Positions 1-7,858 are shown, counted from the stretch's first letter. The stretch is 10,666 bases of DNA from Pseudomonadota bacterium (GCA_021808055.1 JAKBCH010000056.1:1-10666); one strand, 5' to 3'. Numbers and translations: made by a program. The notes: generated from the letters alone by a model not told the origin.

Positions 1-461
1 TCGGCCGCCTGGCGGATGCGGCGGTGCTGCGCCACAGGGCGGCGGATGGCAGCGTGCGCGACAGGTTATTTGATATTCTGTTGCGCCGGTTTGACTATTT
101 GCAGACGCACCGCGCCGGAGTGGCGGCACTGCTGCGCGTTTTGCCCTTTTGCCCGCCGCTGGCGTTGGCATTGGCGGAAATGAACCTCGCCTCGATGGGC
201 TGGCTGCTGGAAGGGGCGGGGGTGGAGGCCACCGGCATTCGCGGCGCGTTGCGCAAGCGCGGGTTGCTGGCGGTCTGGCTTTACGGCCTGCGCGCCTGGG
301 CGGAGGATGAAAGCCCGGACCTGACCGCCACCATGGCGGCGGTGGATACCGCCCTGGCGCGGGCCGAAACCTTCGCTGAACGTTTTCATCTTCCAGCCCG
401 CCCACGCCAGAACCTTTCACACCAGAACCGGAGGCCCCCACCGGTTAAACCCGGGCTTTAA
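1..461 (+). CDS. TetR/COQ9-like transcriptional regulator, C-terminal part (5' end outside window)
   Basis: The reading frame (codons from base 3) is open at the left edge, so the N-terminal helix-turn-helix is not visible; a GTG at 24 is internal and not taken as the start. About 150 residues are present, mostly alpha-helical. The stretch from DRLFDILLRRFDYLQTHRAG through the W-rich segment WLYGLRAWAEDESPDLTATM to an ALARAE helix matches the ligand-binding/dimerisation half of TetR-family regulators and the related COQ9 fold. After residue FHLP the tail is Pro/Arg-rich and looks unstructured. The stop (459-461) lies 15 nt before the phasin gene, so the two are probably co-transcribed. Regulation of the phasin or of polyhydroxyalkanoate genes is inference from position only. 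A COQ9-type lipid-binding role is the alternative, and the missing N-terminus would decide it. Confidence 0.7.
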   Translation, partial: GRLADAAVLRHRAADGSVRDRLFDILLRRFDYLQTHRAGVAALLRVLPFCPPLALALAEMNLASMGWLLEGAGVEATGIRGALRKRGLLAVWLYGLRAWAEDESPDLTATMAAVDTALARAETFAERFHLPARPRQNLSHQNRRPPPVKPGL

Positions 462-464
462 ACC
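426..464 (+). repeat. Two mutually exclusive inverted repeats just upstream of the phasin Shine-Dalgarno
   Basis: AACCGG (426-431) and CCGGTT (441-446) form a perfect 6-bp stem with a 9-nt loop. The bases 443-449 can instead pair with 457-464 (GGTTAAA with TTTAAACC, one bulged A), giving a stem that ends one step before the AGGAGA ribosome site. The two stems share 443-446 and cannot coexist. There is no following T-run, so this is not an intrinsic terminator. A role is unproven. Confidence 0.4.
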
Positions 465-470
465 AGGAGA
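465..470 (+). promoter_or_regulatory. Ribosome binding site of the phasin gene
   Basis: AGGAGA lies 6 nt before the ATG at 477, close to ideal spacing. It is the strongest Shine-Dalgarno in the left part of the window and fixes the phasin start. Confidence 0.75.
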
Positions 471-476
471 CAGATC

Positions 477-917
477 ATGGTTGAGAAAAAAGCAAAGCCG
501 ACCAGCGCGAAGCCGGATTTCGACATGAAGACGCCTTTTGGAAATATGCAGTTTCCAGCCATGCCGGATATGGAGGCTGTGCTGGCAGCCCACCAGCGAA
601 ACCTGGAAGCGCTGACAGCAGCCAATCGCGCGGCGATGGAGAGCGCACAGCTTGTCGCCCTGCGGCAGAGGGAGATTTTGCAGGAGACGATGGCCGGGCT
701 TACCGCCGCCATGACCGAGACTCCCGCCAGCAAAACGCCCTCCAGCCAGGCTGCCCGGCAGACGGAGCTTTTGAAGAAGGCTTATGAAAATGCCGTGGCC
801 AACACCAAGGAGCTGGGGGAGCTGATCCAGAAATCCAACGCCGAGGCGATGAACAAGCTGAACACCCGCTTTTCTGAGGCGATGAGCGAAATGAAGGCCC
901 TGCTGGAGAAAAGCTAG
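477..917 (+). CDS. Phasin family protein (polyhydroxyalkanoate granule-associated)
   Basis: Phasins coat intracellular polyhydroxyalkanoate granules and control their number and size. The 146-residue product has the usual small size and composition: a Lys/Pro-rich N-terminal tail (about 1-30) and a long amphipathic helical region. The family hallmark is at about 32-70, where MEAVLAAHQRNLEALTAANR is followed by AQLVALRQREIL, i.e. the repeated Q-x-N-x-E-A-L / A-x-R-Q pattern of phasin_2-type proteins. A Ser/Thr/Pro linker (about 80-92) precedes a second helix ending in ALLEKS. No signal peptide or membrane segment is seen, as expected for a granule-surface protein. The ATG is set by AGGAGA 6 nt upstream. 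The gene follows a TetR-like regulator by 15 nt and precedes uvrB by 37 nt. No synthase or depolymerase gene is in view, so the link to polymer storage rests on the family alone. Confidence 0.87.
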   Translation: MVEKKAKPTSAKPDFDMKTPFGNMQFPAMPDMEAVLAAHQRNLEALTAANRAAMESAQLVALRQREILQETMAGLTAAMTETPASKTPSSQAARQTELLKKAYENAVANTKELGELIQKSNAEAMNKLNTRFSEAMSEMKALLEKS

Positions 918-954
918 GCTTTTCCTGGTGCGGTGACGGGGCCATATTGGCTTC

Positions 955-3135
955 ATGTCCAGCGCCACGCTCCGCCCCATGCCGCTCACGTTCATTCCTG
1001 AGCGCCAGCCGCCACGCAAACTGCAAAACCCTCTGCGCGTGGTTTCAGAATATGAACCGAATGGCGACCAGCCCACCGCCATCCGCCAGCTTGTAAGCGG
1101 GCTGGAGGCGCAGGAGCGCGACCAGGTGCTGCTGGGTGTGACCGGCTCGGGCAAAACCTTCACCATGGCGAAGATTATCGAGGCTGAGCAGCGCCCGGCC
1201 TTGGTGCTGGCGCCCAACAAAACCCTCGCCGCCCAGCTTTACGCGGAGATGAAGTCCTTCTTCCCTGATAACGCGGTGGAATATTTCGTCTCCTATTACG
1301 ATTACTACCAGCCCGAAGCCTACGTGCCGCGATCAGACACGTACATTGAAAAAGACAGCGCGATTAACGAAACCATTGACCGTATGCGCCACGCCGCCAC
1401 CCAGGCGCTGCTGGAGCGGGGTGATGTGATCATCGTTGCCTCGGTTTCCTGCATTTATGGCATTGGCTCAGTGGAAACCTATTCCAAGATGGTGGTGCGG
1501 CTGGAAACCGGCGGGCGGATTGAACGGGACGCGCTGGTGAAGGCGCTGGTTGATTTGCAATATCGCCGCAACGACATGGCCTTCGCCCGCGGCAGTTTTC
1601 GCGTGTGCGGCGAAACAGTGGATATTTTTCCCTCGCAGTTCGAGGACCGCGCCTGGCGGGTTTCGTTATTTGGAGACGAGATCGAGAAAATTTCGGAGTT
1701 CGACCCGCTCACCGGCGAGCAGAGCGCGGTGTTGAACGATATTTCGATTTACGCCAATTCCCATTACGTAACCCCGCGCCCGACGCTGACGCAGGCGATT
1801 TCTAAAATTAAAGTGGAACTGAAAGACCGGCTGGACGAGTTCACCGCCAACGGTAAGCTGCTGGAGGCTGAGCGGCTGCAACAGCGTACCACATTCGATA
1901 TTGAGATGATGGAAACCACAGGTGCCTGCAAGGGCATCGAGAATTATTCACGATATCTCTCCGGCCGCAACGCGGGCGAGCCGCCGCCCACATTGTTTGA
2001 ATATCTGCCTGAAAATGCCTTGCTGTTTGTGGATGAAAGCCATGTGACGGTGCCGCAGATCGGCGGCATGTACAAGGGCGATTTCGCGCGCAAATCCATC
2101 CTCGCGGAATATGGGTTCCGGTTGCCGAGCTGTATCGATAACCGGCCGCTGAAATTCGAGGAATGGGAAAGCTTTCGCCCGCAAAGCGTGTTTGTTTCCG
2201 CAACGCCTGGCCCGTGGGAGATGGAACGCACGCAGGGTGTGTTCGCCGAGCAGGTGATCCGCCCGACCGGGCTGGTCGATCCGGTCACCGAGATCCGTCC
2301 GGTCGAGCATCAGGTTGATGATCTGCTTGGTGAGATCAGAAAGGTTACCAAGCTTGGCGGCCGCGTGCTGGTGACGACGCTGACCAAGCGCATGGCCGAG
2401 GATCTCACCGAATATCTCACCGAGCAGGGGGTGCGCGTTCGCTACCTGCACTCGGATGTGGATACGCTGGAGCGCATCGAGATCATCCGCGATCTGCGGC
2501 TTGGCGCCTATGATGTTCTCATCGGCATCAATCTACTGCGCGAGGGGTTGGATATTCCCGAATGTATGCTGGTGGCGATTTTGGATGCGGATAAGGAGGG
2601 TTTCCTGCGCTCCGTCACCTCGCTGGTGCAGACCATCGGCCGGGCGGCGCGTAATGTCGATGGTCGGGTCATTCTCTATGCCGATACCATGACCCGCTCG
2701 CTGAAACAGGCGATTGAGGAAACCGAGCGGCGGCGGGCCAAGCAGATCGCCTGGAATGAGGCGCATGGCATCACCCCGCAATCGGTGCGCAAGACTATCG
2801 GCGAGGTGATCCATTCGGTGTTCGAGCAGGATTACGTCACTGTTTCGCCGACCAAGAGTGCCGGGTTGGATGAATTTGTGGGCAAGGATCTCGCCTCCAG
2901 CATCGCTGCCTTGGAAACCCGGATGCGCGCCGCGGCGGCGGATCTGGAATTCGAGGAGGCGGCGCGGCTGCGCGATGAGGTGAAACGGCTGGAGGCGCTG
3001 ATGCTGGGGCTGGAACCGCCGCCGCTCTCCAGCCGGGCGCCGGCCAAGCCGAAAGGCCCGGTGCCGCTGGGGCCGGGCGGTGGCGGCTATGATCCGGCGA
3101 TGCGCAAGGGCAGGGGGCGGGCGCGCAAGGTTTGA
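955..3135 (+). CDS. uvrB: UvrABC system protein B (excinuclease subunit)
   Basis: UvrB is the damage-verifying helicase-like subunit of nucleotide excision repair; it is loaded by UvrA and then recruits UvrC. The 726-residue product is complete and of family length apart from N- and C-terminal tails. Visible motifs are Walker A GVTGSGKT (61-68), the DNA-binding beta-hairpin [12 protein letters not shown] (114-125), the VDESH Walker B box (359-363), SATPG (415-419), [12 protein letters not shown] (525-536) and motif [11 protein letters not shown] (559-567). A C-terminal UVR motif lies at about 653-685 ([17 protein letters not shown]) and would contact UvrC. The tail from 687 is Pro/Gly/Lys-rich, as often seen in alphaproteobacteria. 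Neither the ATG at 955 nor the in-frame ATG at 979 has a good ribosome site, so the first eight residues are uncertain. No GTTC-N7-GTTC SOS box is seen in the 37-nt gap upstream; expression may come from the genes before it. Confidence 0.98.
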   Translation: MSSATLRPMPLTFIPERQPPRKLQNPLRVVSEYEPNGDQPTAIRQLVSGLEAQERDQVLLGVTGSGKTFTMAKIIEAEQRPALVLAPNKTLAAQLYAEMKSFFPDNAVEYFVSYYDYYQPEAYVPRSDTYIEKDSAINETIDRMRHAATQALLERGDVIIVASVSCIYGIGSVETYSKMVVRLETGGRIERDALVKALVDLQYRRNDMAFARGSFRVCGETVDIFPSQFEDRAWRVSLFGDEIEKISEFDPLTGEQSAVLNDISIYANSHYVTPRPTLTQAISKIKVELKDRLDEFTANGKLLEAERLQQRTTFDIEMMETTGACKGIENYSRYLSGRNAGEPPPTLFEYLPENALLFVDESHVTVPQIGGMYKGDFARKSILAEYGFRLPSCIDNRPLKFEEWESFRPQSVFVSATPGPWEMERTQGVFAEQVIRPTGLVDPVTEIRPVEHQVDDLLGEIRKVTKLGGRVLVTTLTKRMAEDLTEYLTEQGVRVRYLHSDVDTLERIEIIRDLRLGAYDVLIGINLLREGLDIPECMLVAILDADKEGFLRSVTSLVQTIGRAARNVDGRVILYADTMTRSLKQAIEETERRRAKQIAWNEAHGITPQSVRKTIGEVIHSVFEQDYVTVSPTKSAGLDEFVGKDLASSIAALETRMRAAAADLEFEEAARLRDEVKRLEALMLGLEPPPLSSRAPAKPKGPVPLGPGGGGYDPAMRKGRGRARKV

Positions 3136-3166
3136 CGGCGCGCGCCGCACTTGTATCCTGCACGGC

Positions 3167-3982
3167 ATGAAGCTCTCCGCCCTCGCCCTGCTGGCCGCTC
3201 TGGCCCCGCTGCCATCTCTGGCCGACGCCCCTGATCTCGCCAGCCAGCTCACCGGCCAGCACGCCGTCTATAAGCTCGCCCTCTCCAAGCTGCGCACCCA
3301 TGACATCACCGGCGCCACCGGGCAGATGAGTTTTAACGTAGTGGATGGCTGCACCGGCTGGGCGACGACGCAGCATATGACGCTGATCATCCGCAATGTT
3401 GATGGCTCGCTGACCAAATCGGTCAGCGATTACGTTACCTGGGAAAGCAAAGACGGCAAAACCCTGAGTTTTTCGCTGAGCGAGAGTGATAATGATGGTA
3501 AGGTGAAGATCGATTCTGCCGGCATCGCCACCCATACGGGTTCGGATAACAGCGGGATTATTAAATATACCACCCCGGCCAATACGGTTTTAAAGATGCC
3601 AGCGGGCACGTTGTTTCCCATGCAGCATACCGAGGCGCTGCTGGCGGCGGGGCGCGCGGGTGTTAAGTTTATCTCGCCCTTGTTGTTTGACGGCACCACC
3701 ACCGATGGTGCCCAGGCAACTTTTGTCACGGTGCTCGGCCATCACGCGCCGGGCAAAACACAATGGCCCGCGCTCGATGGTGATGCCAGCACGGATGTCG
3801 ATATCGCGTTTTTCGAGCGCAAAAACGATGATGAAACGCCGGATTTCCGAACCTCGATGCAATATTATGAAAATGGCGTGGCCACGGGGCTGGTGCTGGA
3901 TTTCGGCGATTTTGTGATGACCGGAAAGTTGAACACGCTCAGCGTTCCGCGATCTCTCTGCCCGGCTTCCGGAACGCAGTGA
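3167..3982 (+). CDS. eipB: EipB-like periplasmic cell-envelope integrity protein (DUF1849)
   Basis: EipB of Brucella is a periplasmic beta-spiral protein needed for envelope integrity, with a conserved disulfide. This 271-residue protein starts with a Sec signal peptide: MK, a hydrophobic core LSALALLAALAPLPSL, and an A-D-A cleavage site at about residue 21. The mature part has the family pattern: HAVYKLAL near 32-39, a G-x-M...DGCTGW block (C62), and a Cys near the C-terminus in RSLCP (C265). The two Cys sit where the family disulfide is expected. There is no membrane segment or lipobox. The start at 3167 places the signal peptide correctly; upstream in-frame starts (from 3080) would overlap uvrB and bury it. 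No clear Shine-Dalgarno is seen. It lies 31 nt after uvrB and converges with the marR remnant. The family assignment is from memory of its features; the gene symbol is by homology. Confidence 0.85.
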   Translation: MKLSALALLAALAPLPSLADAPDLASQLTGQHAVYKLALSKLRTHDITGATGQMSFNVVDGCTGWATTQHMTLIIRNVDGSLTKSVSDYVTWESKDGKTLSFSLSESDNDGKVKIDSAGIATHTGSDNSGIIKYTTPANTVLKMPAGTLFPMQHTEALLAAGRAGVKFISPLLFDGTTTDGAQATFVTVLGHHAPGKTQWPALDGDASTDVDIAFFERKNDDETPDFRTSMQYYENGVATGLVLDFGDFVMTGKLNTLSVPRSLCPASGTQ

Positions 3983-4054
3983 AGCCACTTTTTGTGTCTT
4001 GCCAATTTCCGGTGCGCTGGCCCTAAAACAATGAGATAGAGGGCGATGCAGACG

Positions 4055-4582
4055 TCAGGCGCGCTCGCATTCCATCCGGTTTGTTTCAGAGTCTCTCGGC
4101 TGCAAGCGCATCTTTGCCCGGGCGTGCGCGTTGCCGCCATTTACCACAATCGTCAGCAGGGAGAGAAAAAGCTCCTGATCTGCGGTGGAGAGTGGTGCCA
4201 TAACCCTCTCATCGGCGCGGGAGGCCTGCTTTTGCATCTTGGCCACGATGGTTTTGCCCCTGGCCGTCAGATCCATCAATTTCTACCGCTGGTCTGTGCG
4301 GCTGATGGAGCGGCGGATGAACCCTGCGGCCTCCAGCCTTGCCGCCACGCTGGCCAAAGTGGCGCGGTCCAGGCCGATTTCCTCGGCGATGGCGGATTGG
4401 TCGCGCCCGCCATGTCGGGCAATAGCCGCCAGCACGTTAAGTTGCGCCGGGGTGATTTCGAGCGCCGCGGCTTCCTCGGCAAACAAGGCCAGATGAATCT
4501 GGTTAAGGCGGCGGATGAGAAAGCCAGGGGTTTGCATCCACTGCGCAAATGCAGGGCTTAGTCCACCGCTACCGATATCCAT
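4055..4582 (-). pseudogene. MarR-family transcriptional regulator interrupted by an in-frame amber codon
   Basis: One minus-strand frame runs from ATG (4582) to TGA (4055-4057) and is broken only by TAG at 4283-4285. Ignoring that codon gives 175 positions, a normal MarR length. Residues 1-99 hold the N-terminal dimer helix and the winged helix-turn-helix (DQSAIAEEIGLDRATLASVAARLEAAGFI, about 61-89), then RRSISRTDQR at the wing. The amber is codon 100; KLMDLTARG, the usual strand after the wing, follows in frame, then the C-terminal dimerisation helices. A single base change (for example from CAG, AAG or GAG) would explain it. The 99-residue product would lack the second wing strand and most of the dimer interface, so it is probably inactive. 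Alternatives are readthrough by an amber suppressor, re-initiation at TTG/ATG (4279/4276), or a sequence error. No target gene is evident. Confidence 0.82.
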
Positions 4583-4606
4583 AACCGATGCCGCCCCCGC
4601 GTTTAA

Positions 4607-4634
4607 AAAATAAGTTATCTCACGTTAAGTGCAA
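4607..4634 (-). promoter_or_regulatory. Candidate sigma-70-type promoter for the marR gene
   Basis: On the minus strand TTGCAC (4634-4629) is followed after 16 nt by TATTTT (4612-4607), about 24 nt upstream of the marR ATG. The surroundings (4601-4692) are much richer in A+T than the rest of the window. Direct ACTTA copies lie within and beside the spacer. The assignment is by eye. Confidence 0.35.
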
Positions 4635-4682
4635 CGGAATAGCATGGTTAATACAAAAAAAACAACCAGTAGAGGAAATCAC

Positions 4683-4718
4683 ATCAATTTGATCAACTTG
4701 TTGTGGAAGTTGCAACAA
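4683..4718. repeat. Cluster of overlapping short inverted repeats at the 3' end of glk
   Basis: Four dyads overlap here: ATCAA-T-TTGAT (4683-4693), the palindrome TTGATCAA (4689-4696), CAACTT/AAGTTG (4694-4699 and 4707-4712), and TTGTTG/CAACAA (4698-4703 and 4713-4718). Any transcript from glk could fold here. The only T-run on the minus strand (opposite A4655-4662) is more than 20 nt further on, so an intrinsic terminator is not convincing. An operator or a weak transcription end are the other options. Confidence 0.4.
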
Positions 4719-5670
4719 CGGCGGCTCCGACTAAACCGGGGTCAGGGTGGATGATCAGCTTCACGGGTACATCATTTAAAAACGCCTCAAAGCGGCCTTT
4801 TGCGCTGAAACGCCGGGCGAAACCGCTCTGGGGTAACAGTGTCGCCAGCCTTGGCGCTATGCCGCCCGCGATAACCACAGCCTGCGCCCCGTGGATGAGT
4901 GCATAATCCCCCGCAACCGCGCCCAATGCCAGGCAAAAGCGCTGCACGGCAGCAGTGGCCAGGGGGTTGGTGCCTGAAATTCCGGCCTGCCATAAAGCGG
5001 TGTCTTCGGTGTAAAGCGTGGTGGTGTTTTCCAATGCCGCCAGCGTGGCGTAAATTTCCAGTATGGCGGGGCCGGAGACCACCCGCTCCGCCGAAACATG
5101 CCCATGCTTGGCGCGCAGGCGCAGCAGCAGCGCATCCTCAAACTCATCCAACGGGGCGAAGCTGGCATGGCCGCCTTCGCCCTCCATCACATGGGCCTTG
5201 CCGTTTTGGCGCAGCACATGCGCCACGCCCAGCCCGGTGCCGGGGCCGAGCACGGTGATCACCCCGTTTTCAGGCAGGCTTTTCTCGGGCCCAGCCAGAT
5301 GTAAATAATCTTGCGGCTGGAGCTGGGAAAGCGCATGGCCCACGGCCCCGAAATCATTCACGAAACGCAGCATGTTCAGCCCCAATTGCGCTTGCAGAGC
5401 GGCTGGGCGCAGAACCCAGGGGTTATTGGTGAGTTTCAGCACTTCACCATGCACCGGCCCGGCAATGGCGATCGCAGCGTCTCTGGGTGCTTCGCGCCCC
5501 AGCGACGCCTCAAACGCCGCCCAGGCACCGGCAAAGCTTTCATGATCCTTGGCTTTGATCTTCACGGCCTCGCTCAACGCAAGGATTTTTCCGTCCTCGA
5601 TTTCGGCGATACAGAATCGCGCATTCGTGCCGCCGATATCCCCCGCGACGATGTCTCGTTTTCCTGGCAT
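4693..5670 (-). CDS. glk: Glucokinase
   Basis: Glucokinase phosphorylates glucose with ATP to glucose 6-phosphate in the cytoplasm, feeding the Entner-Doudoroff or pentose phosphate route. The 325-residue protein is full length for the bacterial Glk family (not ROK: the ROK zinc-binding Cys motif is absent). Motifs in order are the phosphate loop GDIGGTNAR (10-18), IAGPV (69-73), TNNPW (81-85), FVNDFGA with the catalytic Asp at about 106, GPGTGLG (142-148), sugar-binding EGEGGH (163-168), ERVVSGPAIL (196-204), AGGIAPR (268-274) and C-terminal HPDPGLVGAA (308-317). ATG at 5670 gives the expected N-terminus; only a weak AAGAA-like ribosome site precedes it. It lies 83 nt downstream of pdxJ on the same strand. 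A TATAAA on the minus strand in that gap could be a -10 box but lacks a fitting -35, so both readthrough from pdxJ and an own promoter are possible. Confidence 0.96.
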   Translation of the reverse strand: MPGKRDIVAGDIGGTNARFCIAEIEDGKILALSEAVKIKAKDHESFAGAWAAFEASLGREAPRDAAIAIAGPVHGEVLKLTNNPWVLRPAALQAQLGLNMLRFVNDFGAVGHALSQLQPQDYLHLAGPEKSLPENGVITVLGPGTGLGVAHVLRQNGKAHVMEGEGGHASFAPLDEFEDALLLRLRAKHGHVSAERVVSGPAILEIYATLAALENTTTLYTEDTALWQAGISGTNPLATAAVQRFCLALGAVAGDYALIHGAQAVVIAGGIAPRLATLLPQSGFARRFSAKGRFEAFLNDVPVKLIIHPDPGLVGAAVVATSTTS

Positions 5671-5737
5671 TGTTCTTATGTGTTTTGTTCAAGCCAGGAT
5701 GAAAGAGGTGATCGGTGGATTTACTTTATATTCCACA

Positions 5738-5747
5738 GCCGCGCGGC
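5738..5747. repeat. 10-bp GC palindrome in the pdxJ-glk gap
   Basis: GCCGCGCGGC is self-complementary. On the minus strand it lies shortly after the pdxJ stop, and a GGGG-CATTA-CCCC dyad (5748-5760) covers that stop. No T-run follows, so these are not a standard terminator; they could stabilise the pdxJ mRNA end or be chance in GC-rich DNA. Confidence 0.3.
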
Positions 5748-5753
5748 GGGGCA

Positions 5754-6470
5754 TTACCCCAGCCGCGCTTCAATCATCAACCGTTTCATCTCCGCGATGG
5801 CGGCGGGCAGGCCGATCAGCAGCGCCTCGCCCATGAGGTAGTGGCCGATATTCAGCTCTGTCACTTCCGGCAGGGCGGCGATGGGCGTTACGTTGGCGAA
5901 AGTAAGCCCGTGCCCGGCATGGCATTCCAGCCCCACATTTGCGGTGAGCCTGGCACCCTCGGTCAGCCGTTCCAGCTCCCCCAATTTGCCATTGGCGTAG
6001 GCGCCAGTGTGCAATTCCACCACCTGCGCGCCCACTTCGGCGGCGGCATGAATCTGGTCTGGTTCGGGGTCTACGAACAGCGAAACGCGGATGCCCGCAT
6101 CCTTCAGCCGGGCGATGGCCGGGCGCAGGCTCTCGCGGTGGTTGGCTACATCCAGCCCGCCCTCGGTGGTGATTTCCGCCCGGCGCTCCGGCACAATGCA
6201 ACAGCCATGCGGCTTCAGCCTTGTGGCGATGGCGACCATCTCGGTTGTTGCCGCCATTTCGAAATTCACCGGCTTGCCGGCCCAGGCGCAGATCGCCTCG
6301 GCATCGGCGTCGCGGATGTGGCGCCGGTCTTCGCGCAGATGAATGGTGATGCCATCCATGCCCGAGCCGACGAGAGATTTCGCCACCGTCAGCGGGTCTG
6401 GGTGGTTGCCGCCGCGCGCATTCCGCAACGTGGCGACATGGTCGATATTAACGCCGAGCCGGATCATCAT
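5754..6470 (-). CDS. pdxJ: Pyridoxine 5'-phosphate synthase
   Basis: PdxJ condenses 1-deoxy-D-xylulose 5-phosphate with 3-amino-2-oxopropyl phosphate to pyridoxine 5'-phosphate, the last ring-forming step of the DXP-dependent vitamin B6 route. The 238-residue TIM-barrel protein is complete. Visible family motifs are LGVNIDHVATLRNARG (5-20), ITIHLREDRRHI (41-52, with the active-site His45), VNFEMA (68-73, Glu71), IVPE (92-95), LFVDP (131-135), VELHTGAYA (151-159), CHAGHGL (183-189, the second catalytic His at 187) and ELNIGHYL (205-212). Its ATG overlaps the lpd stop as ATGA (6467-6470) and has no clear Shine-Dalgarno, which points to translational coupling; the next codon is also ATG and could be the true start. 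It is followed by glk after 83 nt. Its usual acpS or recO partners are not in view. Confidence 0.97.
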   Translation of the reverse strand: MMIRLGVNIDHVATLRNARGGNHPDPLTVAKSLVGSGMDGITIHLREDRRHIRDADAEAICAWAGKPVNFEMAATTEMVAIATRLKPHGCCIVPERRAEITTEGGLDVANHRESLRPAIARLKDAGIRVSLFVDPEPDQIHAAAEVGAQVVELHTGAYANGKLGELERLTEGARLTANVGLECHAGHGLTFANVTPIAALPEVTELNIGHYLMGEALLIGLPAAIAEMKRLMIEARLG

Positions 6471-7858
6471 ATGTGGATCGCCCGGCCATCAGTCGCCAAG
6501 GCGGCTTCTTTCACGGTCTCGCTCAGCGTGGGGTGGGCATGGCAGATGCGGGCCACGTCCTCGGCGGAAGCGCCGAATTCAATGGCGGTCACGCATTCGG
6601 CGATCAGCGCCCCGGCATCCGGCCCGATGATATGGGCACCCAGCAGCTTGTCGGTGGTTTTGTCGGCCAGCAGTTTCACGAAACCATCAGTGGCACCCAT
6701 GGCGCGGGCGCGGCCATTGGCCATGAACGGAAATTTGCCAATTTTATAGGCCACACCGGCAGCCTTCAGCTCTTCCTCGGTCTGCCCGACGGAGGCAACT
6801 TCCGGCCAGGTGTAAACCACGCTGGGGATGGCGCCGTAATTCACATGGCCAGCCTGCCCAGCCAGAATCTCGGCCAAGGCCATGCCTTCGTCCTCAGCCT
6901 TATGGGCCAGCATGGCACCGGCCACCACGTCGCCGATGGCGTACACGCCCGGCACGTTGGTTTCGAAATGCTGGCCGATTTTCACGCGGCCACGCTCATC
7001 GGTCTCAACCCCGGCGGCTGCCAGGTTCAGCCCCTCGGTATAGGCGTAACGGCCAATGGCCAGCAGCACCATATCGGCGGTGATGGTCTCAGCCTCACCG
7101 CCCTTGGCCGGTTCCACCGTCAGGGTGACTGTTTCGCCCTCGACCTTGGCGGAGGTGACCTTATGGCCGAGCTTGAACTTGAAGCCCTGCTTGGTGAGAA
7201 TTTGCTGGAAGCTCTTGGAAATTTCGCCATCCATGGTGGGGGTGATTTTGTCCAGAAACTCGATGACGGTGACGTCCGCACCCAGGCGGCGCCACACGGA
7301 GCCCAGCTCCAGCCCGATGACGCCGCCGCCGATGACGACCATGTGGCCCGGCGCCTTACCCAGCTCCAACGCGCCGGTGGAGGTGACGATGCGCTTTTCA
7401 TCCACTTCCACGCCCTTTAGCGGCACAGAGGCAGAGCCGGTGGCGATGACGATATGCTTGGCGGTATAGGCCGTGCCCGCCACCTCGATCTCATTGGCGC
7501 CGGTAAATTTCGCGGCACCTTTGATCCAGGTGATTTTGTTCTTCTTGAACAGGAACTCGACCCCCTTGGTGTTGGCGCTCACCACCTCGCCTTTGCGGGC
7601 CTGCATCCGGGCGAGATCCAGCTTGATCTCGCCGATCTCTATGCCGTGATCCTTGAGGCTATGCCTGGCCTCGTGAAAATTCTCGGAGGATTGCAACAGC
7701 GCCTTGGAGGGGATGCAGCCGATATTCAGGCAGGTGCCACCCAGAGTGTCGCGCTTTTCCACACAGGCGACCTTGAAGCCGAGCTGTGCGGCGCGAATGG
7801 CGCACACATAGCCGCCCGGCCCGGACCCGATTACGATGACATCGAACATCTCGGCCAT
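6467..7858 (-). CDS. lpd: Dihydrolipoamide dehydrogenase (E3)
   Basis: This FAD flavoprotein reoxidises dihydrolipoamide on the E2 or H-protein of pyruvate, 2-oxoglutarate, branched-chain or glycine-cleavage complexes and passes electrons to NAD+. The 463-residue protein has every expected element: FAD-binding GSGPGGY (11-17), the redox-active pair in GGTCLNIGC (C43, C48), ATGS (139-142), the NAD-binding GGGVIGLE (177-184), a second FAD motif VPGVYAIGDV, and the C-terminal His-Glu dyad in HAHPTLSE (H442, E447) at the dimer interface. A GGGGAAG ribosome site ends 5 nt before the ATG at 7858, supporting this start over the Met at residue 4. No E1 or E2 gene is adjacent, so which complex it serves cannot be told; many alphaproteobacteria carry more than one lpd. 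It heads the lpd-pdxJ pair. Confidence 0.97.
   Translation of the reverse strand: MAEMFDVIVIGSGPGGYVCAIRAAQLGFKVACVEKRDTLGGTCLNIGCIPSKALLQSSENFHEARHSLKDHGIEIGEIKLDLARMQARKGEVVSANTKGVEFLFKKNKITWIKGAAKFTGANEIEVAGTAYTAKHIVIATGSASVPLKGVEVDEKRIVTSTGALELGKAPGHMVVIGGGVIGLELGSVWRRLGADVTVIEFLDKITPTMDGEISKSFQQILTKQGFKFKLGHKVTSAKVEGETVTLTVEPAKGGEAETITADMVLLAIGRYAYTEGLNLAAAGVETDERGRVKIGQHFETNVPGVYAIGDVVAGAMLAHKAEDEGMALAEILAGQAGHVNYGAIPSVVYTWPEVASVGQTEEELKAAGVAYKIGKFPFMANGRARAMGATDGFVKLLADKTTDKLLGAHIIGPDAGALIAECVTAIEFGASAEDVARICHAHPTLSETVKEAALATDGRAIHI

Noticed and set aside
417..1220. A 267-codon minus-strand frame covering the phasin gene and the start of uvrB
   Set aside because: It is opposite a clear phasin with a strong ribosome site and opposite UvrB Walker A coding sequence; its product matches nothing I recognise.
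3080..3166. Upstream extension of the EipB-like protein by 29 residues
   Set aside because: It would overlap the uvrB tail and place Arg-rich sequence before a textbook signal peptide. The start at 3167 fits a secreted protein.
4653..4680. Possible intrinsic terminator after glk using the T-run opposite A4655-4662
   Set aside because: No GC-rich hairpin directly precedes the T-run on the minus strand; the nearby dyads are more than 20 nt away and AT-rich.
5715..6749. A 344-codon open frame on the plus strand opposite pdxJ and the end of lpd
   Set aside because: It crosses two well-supported genes antisense, shows no recognisable domain and has no good ribosome site; it is a codon-bias artefact.
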